From assembly GCA_900547505.1 (NCBI GenBank), contig URGY01000097.1:1-6475 (forward strand): a stretch of 6,475 nucleotides of DNA, given 5' to 3'. The DNA is from an uncultured Collinsella sp. Its GTDB lineage: Bacteria; Actinomycetota; Coriobacteriia; Coriobacteriales; Coriobacteriaceae. A model generated the notes under the pieces. That model was not told the DNA's origin and ran no database searches. It was given only the letters and a program-made list of their open reading frames with translations. Below are positions 1-6,475 of the stretch, piece by piece (position 1 is the first letter of the stretch; every line of letters starts with the position of its first letter). The position numbers and the translations under genes are program-made.

Positions 1-26
1 GGCTCGGAGATGTGTATAAGAGACAG
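1..26 (+). other. Nextera/Tn5 sequencing adapter remnant (not genomic)
   Basis: Positions 8-26 read AGATGTGTATAAGAGACAG, the 19-bp Tn5 mosaic end used in Nextera libraries. Positions 1-7 (GGCTCGG) match the end of the Nextera read-2 adapter that precedes it. Its translation begins MCIRDR, a well-known adapter artefact in protein databases. Genomic sequence therefore starts at about position 27, and any reading frame starting at position 10 is spurious. Confidence 0.97.
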
Positions 27-83
27 ATCCCCCGGTCCGGCCGCTGCCGATTCGGTGCGGTTTGAGACCGCTATTCGGCCCCG

Positions 84-2366
<2,283 letters not shown>

Positions 2367-2385
2367 GGCATTGATAGGCAAATAG

Positions 2386-2425
2386 AAGAACCGCCCGGAA
2401 GCACGATGCCTTCCGGGCGGTTCTT
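2386..2425 (+). terminator. Rho-independent terminator after ligA, probably bidirectional
   Basis: A perfect 16-bp inverted repeat (arms 2386-2401 and 2410-2425) encloses an 8-base loop, 20 bases after the ligA stop codon. The stem is GC-rich with A-rich and T-rich feet (AAGAA/TTCTT), so it could work on both strands. This would suit the inferred ancestral convergence of ligA and merR. The right arm is also the left edge of the direct repeat that bounds the island. Confidence 0.92.
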
Positions 2426-2499
2426 GCTTTGCTGGGGCAACCGGCACCGTGATCCGCGTCACTTGGGTCGTCGCTAATGATGTCATCGATGAGGGCGAT
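2411..2499 (+). repeat. Left direct repeat: terminator half-arm plus merR 3' end
   Basis: This 89-base segment matches 3762-3858 in the same orientation. Bases 2411-2462 differ at 3 of 52 positions and 2465-2499 at 3 of 35. All six differences are transitions, and there is a net 8-base deletion between the two blocks. The right copy holds the real 3' end of merR, so this copy is a detached duplicate or foreign allele of it. A weaker match may continue to about 2520: the minus strand reads TAPVHRIALIDDI against LAPAGPSREIALIDDI in merR. Confidence 0.9.
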
Positions 2500-2520
2500 C
2501 CTGTGGACCGGTGCCGTCCC
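2426..2520 (-). pseudogene. Relic of the C-terminus of a merR-type gene
   Basis: On the minus strand this encodes IALIDDIISDDP and then, after a frame change caused by the 8-base deletion, VTRITVPVAPAK. Both correspond to the tail of the intact MerR protein at 3775-4623 (IALIDDIISDDPATYVTQITVPVAPAK). The stop codon TAA of the intact gene is CAA here, so the frame runs on into the terminator. With no N-terminal part, it cannot make a regulator. Three of the base differences from the intact gene are silent third-position changes. Confidence 0.85.
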
Positions 2521-2587
2521 GGAGCGATAGAAGATTCATACAAAGCAAAGGGGCCCCGCAGTGAGGTCCCACAACAGGGCTGCCCCA

Positions 2588-2634
2588 TTGTGATGAGTTT
2601 TATACACTTTAATATTAACATTAACGTGTATACT
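2588..2634 (+). promoter_or_regulatory. Toxin-antitoxin promoter with palindromic operator
   Basis: A strikingly AT-rich patch in GC-rich surroundings. TATACAC (2601-2607) and GTGTATA (2626-2632) form perfect 7-bp inverted half-sites around an 18-base spacer, which contains the palindrome TTAATATTAA (2609-2618). Two promoter readings fit: TTGTGA (2588-2593) with TAATAT (2610-2615), spacing 16; or TATACT (2629-2634) as -10 with a poor -35. Phd/YefM antitoxins typically bind such palindromes over their own promoter, so autorepression is inferred. Confidence 0.7.
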
Positions 2635-2667
2635 GTGCAGTAAAGATATATGTTGAGAGGAGCCGTT

Positions 2668-3060
2668 ATGGTTACGGTCGCGTTTTCGGAACTGCGCCAA
2701 AACCTTACGCAGGTGGCCGAAAGGGTTGCCAATGATGGCGAGGAGGTTGTGGTCTTCAAGCGGAGCAAGCCGTTGTTCAAGATTGTGCCGCTCGACTATC
2801 AAGGCCCGGTCACAGTGGAATATGACGCTGCCCAAGAGCGCGGGGGTGCAAAGCCGACGCGCGGCTCGGACAAGCCCAGGCGCGACGTGGGTACGATGTG
2901 GCATCCCAAAATCACCTGGAAGGAGATTCGCGAGATGCTCGCGGAGGATGAGGACTACCAGGAGTATCTCGATATCGTGGCTAACATGCCAAAGGGAACG
3001 CCGCTCGATACGATGACGGTTGAAGATGAAAAGCGCGTCGCGAGGGAGCGCTACCTATGA
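2668..3060 (+). CDS. Phd/YefM-family antitoxin with long C-terminal tail
   Basis: Predicted antitoxin of a type II toxin-antitoxin operon; it would neutralise the PIN toxin encoded next and repress its own promoter. The product is 130 residues. Residues 1-42 (VAFSELRQNLTQVAERV, then EVVVFKRSKPLFKIVPL) fit the Phd/YefM DNA-binding fold. A charged, probably disordered linker (about 44-78) leads to a C-terminal part (80-130, WHPKITWKEIREMLAEDEDYQEYL) that I expect to wrap the toxin. An upstream in-frame ATG at 2650 exists, but AGAGGAG (2656-2662), 5 bases before ATG 2668, makes 2668 the better start. Its stop overlaps the toxin start as ATGA, implying translational coupling. It is longer than typical YefM (about 80-90 residues). 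Family membership rests on pattern recognition, without a search. Confidence 0.85.
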   Translation: MVTVAFSELRQNLTQVAERVANDGEEVVVFKRSKPLFKIVPLDYQGPVTVEYDAAQERGGAKPTRGSDKPRRDVGTMWHPKITWKEIREMLAEDEDYQEYLDIVANMPKGTPLDTMTVEDEKRVARERYL

Positions 3061-3479
3061 GGGCATTTCTCGATACCAATTTTCTGCTCGATTGCGTGCT
3101 TCCGGGCCGGCCGGAGCACGCAGCGGCGCAAACGATCAAGGGGCTCGTCGACGTGGGGCTTATCGAGGGCGTTGTTTCGGCCTGCTCTCTCAAGGACGCG
3201 TACTACATTCTCACCAAACAGGCCGGCGAGGCGCGCGCCCGCGAGGTAGTGCGCGACTGTCTTAAGAGCTACTCGGTAGAGCCTCTCGACCAAGAAGCTT
3301 GTTTTACCTCCGCCTATTCCGATGAGCCGGACTTTGAGGACGGCTGTATCCGTGCGATGGCCGAGCGTGCCGGCGTGGACTTTATCATCACGCGTGACCG
3401 CGCTGCTTTTGTGCGCTCGACCATCAAGACCTTCTCGCCTGCAGAGTTCATCCGTGCGTTTCCGATTCCGGAGGAGTAA
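3057..3479 (+). CDS. PIN-domain (VapC-like) ribonuclease toxin
   Basis: Predicted toxin: PIN-domain toxins are Mg2+-dependent RNases that commonly cut tRNA or rRNA and stop translation. The 140-residue length is usual. The family's acidic residues are present: D6 in FLDTNFLLD, D47 in SACSLKDAYYIL, E94/D95 in DFEDG, and D114 in IITRD. The nuclease therefore looks intact. The second acidic position is Asp rather than the more common Glu, which should still hold metal. The start codon overlaps the antitoxin stop by 4 bases, the usual arrangement in such operons. Only about 60 bases follow before the next gene remnant, without a clear terminator. The target RNA cannot be read from sequence. The partner is Phd/YefM-type rather than a classical VapB. 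Confidence 0.9.
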   Translation: MRAFLDTNFLLDCVLPGRPEHAAAQTIKGLVDVGLIEGVVSACSLKDAYYILTKQAGEARAREVVRDCLKSYSVEPLDQEACFTSAYSDEPDFEDGCIRAMAERAGVDFIITRDRAAFVRSTIKTFSPAEFIRAFPIPEE

Positions 3480-3490
3480 AACCGCCATAT

Positions 3491-3505
3491 CGGGGACTGT
3501 CCCCG
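3491..3505 (+). repeat. Short perfect palindrome after the toxin gene
   Basis: CGGGGACTGTCCCCG is a perfect odd-length palindrome 11 bases after the toxin stop codon. As a hairpin it gives a 5-bp G/C stem with a 5-base loop. No T-run follows, so it is at best a weak terminator. It also sits near the junction with the truncated antitoxin remnant, so it may mark a breakpoint or a fragment of a dispersed repeat. Confidence 0.5.
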
Positions 3506-3540
3506 GCGTTTGGCGAGCTTGTTGGGAGGCTCCTGGTCCA

Positions 3541-3732
3541 GTGACTGTTACAAAAAACGGCTATAGCAAATTTGTTGTACTTCGATCTGAAGACTATGAC
3601 TTCATGGTTCAGGAACAGGCTAAGGCTCGTCTGATGGCTCGTATAGCTGTGGCCGAGCGGGAGCGTGCTGCTGGCATGGCGCGTGATGCCTTTGAGGCTC
3701 TCGATGACCTTGAGGCAAAATATGGCCTATAA
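3541..3732 (+). pseudogene. Truncated YefM/RelB-type antitoxin, 5' end lost
   Basis: The reading frame contains PVTVTKNGYSKFVVLRSEDYDFM, the diagnostic strand region of Phd/YefM antitoxins, followed by a charged helical tail ending DDLEAKYGL. The preceding N-terminal DNA-binding part is missing: upstream in this frame are residues belonging to no such family (the 3' end of the PIN toxin gene in another frame), and no good ATG is present. GGGAGG (3524-3529) lies 11 bases before a GTG at 3541, so a 63-residue fragment might still be made, but it would lack the operator-binding region. It is less GC-rich than its neighbours. Its end overlaps the next toxin start by 11 bases, as in an intact operon. 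I call it a broken gene. Confidence 0.8.
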
Positions 3733-3817
3733 CGTCAAGATTCTGCCTTCAGCCGAACGTTTTCTGGGCGGTTCTTACTTTGCTGGGGCAACCGGCACCG
3801 TGATCTGCGTCACGTAG
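3722..3817 (+). pseudogene. RelE/ParE-type toxin, truncated after about 14 codons
   Basis: ATG at 3722, with GAGG at 3712-3715 six bases upstream, starts MAYNVKILPSAERFL, a typical opening of RelE/ParE-superfamily mRNA-interferase or gyrase-inhibitor toxins (usually about 85-100 residues). The match ends at about 3761-3766, exactly where the right direct repeat begins. The frame then runs through the repeat, antisense to merR, as GGSYFAGATGTVICVT and stops at 3815-3817, giving a chimeric 31-residue peptide. All later RelE strands and the C-terminal catalytic residues are absent, so it cannot be an active toxin. The 11-base overlap with the antitoxin remnant shows the two were once an operon. 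Confidence 0.78.
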
Positions 3818-3858
3818 GTCGCGGGGTCGTCGCTGATGATATCGTCGATGAGGGCGAT
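3762..3858 (+). repeat. Right direct repeat, containing the true merR 3' end
   Basis: This 97-base partner of 2411-2499 is continuous with the intact merR gene. Its first bases (TTCTGGGCGGTTCTT) correspond to the right arm of the ligA terminator, but the matching left arm is absent, so no hairpin forms here. The two repeats bracket 2500-3761. Confidence 0.9.
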
Positions 3859-4623
3859 TTCGCGCGAGGGCCCGGCGGGTGCCAGGTTATGTTCGCGCAT
3901 ATGGCCGAGCAACTGCTCATAGCGCGGGGCTGCTTGCCCGTGCGTGCCGCGGAAGCTTATGGTCAGGCACCGCGCGGCGGGCCGCGTCTCGACGTCGCCC
4001 AAGTACTCATCGGTGTCATCGAGCAGCAGAAAGACTTCGTCGTAGCCGTCAAAGTCGCCGCCGGCCAGGCGCTCGGCGCTAATCCCAACGCCCAAGTTGC
4101 CCAGAAAGACAAAGGTCTCGTGTTGCCCCTTCTGCAGTTGACGAATTTGCCACTCCAACGCATAGGCGTCGGTAGGGTTGACGCGTTCGCGCAACACGGC
4201 GCAGCGAAGCTCGGGCGCATCGATTGTGCAAATGGTATCGAGCTCGGTGTTCAAGGCATCATGCAGTAGAGCAAGCCGGTTATCGATCTTGCGCGACACG
4301 CGCTCCAACTCGCGGCGCTTGCGCTCGATGAGCTCCTGCTGCTGAGCCAGCTGCCGTTGCATGAGGTCTACATCGCGCGTGGTCACAAACTCACGGATCT
4401 GCGCTAGCGGCAGGTCGAGAACACGCAGGTGACTGATGGTGTTGAGGGTGGAGAGCTGCCGCGATCCGTAGTAGCGGTATCCACTCGCCGGATCGATGTG
4501 CGCCGGGTCCAGCAAGCCCATCTGCTCGTAATGGCGCAGCGTGCCCACGCTCAGGTTAAACAGGCGCGCCACCTCGCCAATACGGAGCAGGCCCTCGGTA
4601 TGTTCGGTTGGCGAGTCGGTCAT
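3775..4623 (-). CDS. MerR-family regulator with BmrR/GyrI-like ligand domain
   Basis: Predicted ligand-responsive transcription activator of the efflux operon to which it belongs. The 282-residue protein has an N-terminal MerR winged helix-turn-helix (LLRIGEVARLFNLSVGTLRHYEQMGLL at 12-38, wing SGYRYY 47-52), then a dimerising coiled coil (about 82-121, rich in Q, E, R and L). The C-terminal region (about 130-282) has the size and position of the GyrI-like effector-binding domain of BmrR (278 residues). AAAGGAG (4631-4637 on the plus strand, as CTCCTTT) lies 7 bases before the ATG. The gene starts 56 bases after the MATE stop on the same strand, so the two are probably co-transcribed with the pump first. 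Its last codons and stop lie in the right direct repeat, and its original downstream terminator is missing. The ligand is unknown; cationic drugs are usual for this group. Confidence 0.92.
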   Translation of the reverse strand: MTDSPTEHTEGLLRIGEVARLFNLSVGTLRHYEQMGLLDPAHIDPASGYRYYGSRQLSTLNTISHLRVLDLPLAQIREFVTTRDVDLMQRQLAQQQELIERKRRELERVSRKIDNRLALLHDALNTELDTICTIDAPELRCAVLRERVNPTDAYALEWQIRQLQKGQHETFVFLGNLGVGISAERLAGGDFDGYDEVFLLLDDTDEYLGDVETRPAARCLTISFRGTHGQAAPRYEQLLGHMREHNLAPAGPSREIALIDDIISDDPATYVTQITVPVAPAK

Positions 4624-4679
4624 GGGACCGCTCCTTTCGGTAAAAAGCAGAGGAGGGGAGCCAGGTTCGCGTCACCTCG

Positions 4680-6026
4680 CTACGCCATCAGTTTGTCAAA
4701 AGCTCCGCGGCGGTTGAGCACGGTAAACGCGACAACACAGATGACTGCCGACAAAATCGATCCGCACGGCGAAGCGATGCCCATGGGAAACAGCGTGTCG
4801 GAATAGGCGTTCGACAGCAGCCACGCGCCCGGCACGCGAATGAGCGCCACGGCCAGCACGTTGTGCGCAAAGCCGATGTAGCTCTTGCCGTATGCAGCGA
4901 AAAAGCCGCTAAAGCAAATGTGGATGCCGGCAAAAATCGCGTCGAAAATGTAGCTGCGCATATAGCCGGTGCCGGCGGCGACCACCGCGGCGTCCTTGGC
5001 AAAAAAGCCGATAAACGCCGGCGCCACCAGCCACATCAGCGCCGTGATCAGGCAGCCATACACTACCGAGATTGTCATGGCATCTTTGAGCACCTGACGT
5101 GCACGATCGCCCTTGCCCGCGCCGGCGTTTTGCGCCGTGAGCGCGCTGACGGTGGCACCCATGGAACTCGGCACAATGAACAAAAAGCTGATCATCTTCT
5201 CGACCAGGCCTACGGCAGCGGCATCGACCAGGCCGCGATGGTTGGCGATGACGGTGATAAACATAAACGCCACCTGGATGCAGCCGTCCTGCACGGCCAC
5301 GGGCACGCCGATCTTAAGAATACTGCCGAGCACCTCGGGCTGGGGGCGCAGGTCGCTGCGCTTAACGTGGATGTTCGTGCGACGGCTCTTGAGCCACACG
5401 AGCGCGAGGGCAACGCTAGCCGTCTGGGCGGTTACCGTGCCGAGCGCCGCGCCCACGGGGCCGAGCCCCATGTGCCCGATAAACAGAAAGTCGAGCGCGA
5501 TATTAATGATGCATGCCACGCCAACCACGTACATGGGCGAGCGCGAATCGCCCAGGCCGCGAAAGATGGCCGAGAGGATGTTGTATGCGGCGATAAACGG
5601 AATGCCTACAAAGCAGATGCGCAGGTAGGCGGCAGTGCCTTCGACCGCTTCGGCCGGCGTGCCAATGAGCGCCACGATCTGCGGGCACAGTGCGAGCAGG
5701 ACAACGGCCAGCACCACCGAGACGCCCATAAACAGCGTGATAGTGTTGCCGATGGCGGTCTCGGCGCGGTCGAAGCGGCGCGAGCCTACGGCGTGGCCGA
5801 CGATGACCGTTGTTCCCATGGCCAGGCCCACGAGCGTCACGGTAATGATATAGAGCGTCTGCGCGCCATTGCCCACGGCGGTGATGCCGGCAGCGCCGCT
5901 AAACTGCCCCATCATGTACAGGTCGGCCATGCCGTAGAGCATCTGCAAAAAGTACGAGAGCATATAGGGCAGGGCAAAGACGGCGATGGTCTTGAGGACA
6001 TTGCCGCGAGTGAGGTCGTGTTCCAT
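4680..6026 (-). CDS. MATE-family multidrug efflux transporter
   Basis: Inner-membrane antiporter predicted to export drugs or other organic cations in exchange for Na+ or H+. The 448-residue length and about 12 hydrophobic segments fit the family, with two homologous halves. The opening TRGNVLKTIAVFALPYMLSYFLQMLY is a typical MATE start with the first helix. RGLGDSRSP at 156-164 is the conserved motif of the first half, and AQNAGAG at 298-304 a counterpart in the second half. A basic cytoplasmic loop (WLKSRRTNIHVKR, about 211-223) joins the halves. There is no clear Shine-Dalgarno sequence before the ATG. The start fits other MATE proteins, and the upstream MerR-type promoter would leave a leader of about 35 bases. 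Co-transcription with the downstream merR is likely. Substrate and coupling ion cannot be assigned. Confidence 0.95.
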   Translation of the reverse strand: MEHDLTRGNVLKTIAVFALPYMLSYFLQMLYGMADLYMMGQFSGAAGITAVGNGAQTLYIITVTLVGLAMGTTVIVGHAVGSRRFDRAETAIGNTITLFMGVSVVLAVVLLALCPQIVALIGTPAEAVEGTAAYLRICFVGIPFIAAYNILSAIFRGLGDSRSPMYVVGVACIINIALDFLFIGHMGLGPVGAALGTVTAQTASVALALVWLKSRRTNIHVKRSDLRPQPEVLGSILKIGVPVAVQDGCIQVAFMFITVIANHRGLVDAAAVGLVEKMISFLFIVPSSMGATVSALTAQNAGAGKGDRARQVLKDAMTISVVYGCLITALMWLVAPAFIGFFAKDAAVVAAGTGYMRSYIFDAIFAGIHICFSGFFAAYGKSYIGFAHNVLAVALIRVPGAWLLSNAYSDTLFPMGIASPCGSILSAVICVVAFTVLNRRGAFDKLMA

Positions 6027-6066
6027 GGGCGGGGCTTTCTGGCTTGGTTCGTTTAGCTACCAGTGT

Positions 6067-6097
6067 AGTGAAAACCCTATAACGATTGTAGAGTCAA
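6067..6097 (-). promoter_or_regulatory. MerR-type promoter/operator of the MATE-merR operon
   Basis: On the minus strand, -35 TTGACT (6092-6097) and a weak -10 TTCACT (6067-6072) are separated by 19 bases, the over-long spacer typical of MerR-activated promoters. A 21-bp imperfect dyad (6074-6094) fills it, half-sites ACTCTACAA and TTATAGGGT, with 8 of 10 positions per arm symmetric. As in soxS, the dyad begins inside the -35. The regulator encoded two genes down is the natural ligand: it should bind here and untwist the DNA when a substrate is present. Confidence 0.8.
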
Positions 6098-6245
6098 GGT
6101 TTATGTTGACGGCGGGGCGAAAAAAAGTCACGCGCGTAGGCATGCCTCATTGAACATGGACGGCCGAGCCAGATCGTGTTTGCGCTCGGAAATACCGTTC
6201 ACCTGCGTCGTGTCGTACGCATGTCGACCCATTCTTCCCGTGCGG
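6098..6245. other. Intergenic region between divergent MATE and moaA
   Basis: No gene is supported. It contains a 7-A run (about 6120-6126), a GGCATGCC palindrome (about 6139-6146) and an inverted repeat CCGAGC (6164-6169)/GCTCGG (6184-6189) with a 14-base loop and no T-run. The repeat is in what may be the moaA upstream region; I see no recognisable molybdenum-cofactor riboswitch, but the fold was not computed. Confidence 0.5.
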
Positions 6246-6251
6246 TACTAT
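6224..6251 (+). promoter_or_regulatory. Possible moaA promoter
   Basis: TCGACC (6224-6229) and TACTAT (6246-6251), spaced by 16 bases, each match 4 of 6 consensus positions. They lie about 40 bases before the moaA start, at the usual distance. No other candidate in the interval looks better. Confidence 0.4.
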
Positions 6252-6291
6252 ATTCCCTGAAGAATAAAGGCCAGTGCGAGGGGAGGGCTGC

Positions 6292-6475
6292 GTGGACGGG
6301 CGCGTGCAACATGACGGTTTTGGTCGCGATATCAACTACCTGCGCATTGCCGTTACCGACAAGTGCAATTTCCGCTGCATTTACTGCATGCCGGCCGACG
6401 GCGTGGCGCCCCGCGCGCACGACGAGCTGCTCAGCGCCGAGGAAATCGCCCGCTTTGTGCGCCTAGTGGCGGGGG
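6292..6475 (+). CDS. moaA: GTP 3',8-cyclase MoaA, N-terminal part (runs off the window)
   Basis: First enzyme of molybdenum cofactor synthesis: a radical-SAM enzyme that turns GTP into 3',8-cyclo-GTP, which MoaC makes into cPMP. The 61 visible codons carry the MoaA opening [27 protein letters not shown], with the CX3CX2C cluster ligands C25, C29 and C32 that hold the SAM-binding [4Fe-4S] centre, followed by [13 protein letters not shown]. The start is GTG at 6292, chosen because AGGGGAGGG (6279-6287) sits 4 bases upstream; an in-frame GTG at 6274 lacks such a site, and an in-frame stop lies at 6265-6267. The second cluster and the C-terminal GG motif lie beyond the window. It is transcribed divergently from the MATE operon. 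Confidence 0.95.
   Translation, partial: MDGRVQHDGFGRDINYLRIAVTDKCNFRCIYCMPADGVAPRAHDELLSAEEIARFVRLVAG

Noticed and set aside
2548..2585. GGGGCCCC and nearby G/C blocks as a minus-strand terminator
   Set aside because: The best stem contains a mismatch (GGGACC against GGGCCC) and the T-tract is interrupted; not convincing.
2449..2643. 64-codon plus-strand frame ahead of the antitoxin
   Set aside because: It is antisense to the merR relic and then runs through the operator; no ribosome-binding site or recognisable protein.
2650..2667. Upstream ATG for the antitoxin
   Set aside because: The AGAGGAG site falls downstream of this ATG and is correctly spaced for ATG 2668 instead.
4863..6056. 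397-codon open frame antisense to the MATE gene
   Set aside because: The translation is low-complexity (rich in R, H, A, D and G) with no family features, as expected opposite a high-GC membrane-protein gene.
6164..6189. CCGAGC/GCTCGG inverted repeat as a terminator or riboswitch
   Set aside because: Only 6 bp with a 14-base loop and no T-run, and no recognised riboswitch core; kept only as a note on the intergenic region.

Overview
The window is about 6.5 kb of high-GC bacterial chromosome. Gene content, codon usage and LigA/MATE/MerR sequence features suggest a Coriobacteriia-type gut actinobacterium, perhaps Collinsella-like. That assignment comes from recognition only, not a search. The first 26 bases are not genomic: they are the end of a Nextera (Tn5) library adapter, so the window starts at an untrimmed contig end.

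Layout, left to right. ligA (NAD+-dependent DNA ligase, + strand) is complete and ends at a strong 16-bp-stem terminator. A roughly 1.3 kb accessory island follows (about 2411-3858), bounded by two imperfect direct copies of the 3' end of a merR gene plus half of the ligA terminator. The island holds an apparently intact two-gene toxin-antitoxin operon (Phd/YefM-type antitoxin and PIN-domain toxin, ATGA overlap) behind a palindromic promoter/operator. After it comes a broken YefM/RelE-type pair: the antitoxin has lost its 5' part, and the toxin is cut off after about 13-15 codons exactly where the right-hand repeat begins. To the right, on the minus strand, is a MATE efflux pump followed by a BmrR-like MerR regulator, forming one operon. 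It is preceded by a 19-bp-spacer promoter containing a MerR-type dyad, which suggests self-regulated, ligand-induced efflux. The window ends in the first 61 codons of moaA (molybdenum cofactor synthesis, + strand).

The most interesting structure is the island. The ancestral order was probably ligA - bidirectional terminator - merR - MATE, with ligA and merR convergent. A toxin-antitoxin cassette now splits that terminator/merR-tail junction. The left copy of the merR tail differs from the real one by transitions, three of them synonymous third-position changes, which suggests that the two copies diverged as working genes and that one came in by recombination with a related strain. I found no integrase, transposase, CRISPR array, tRNA or rRNA, and I do not claim a wholly new system.
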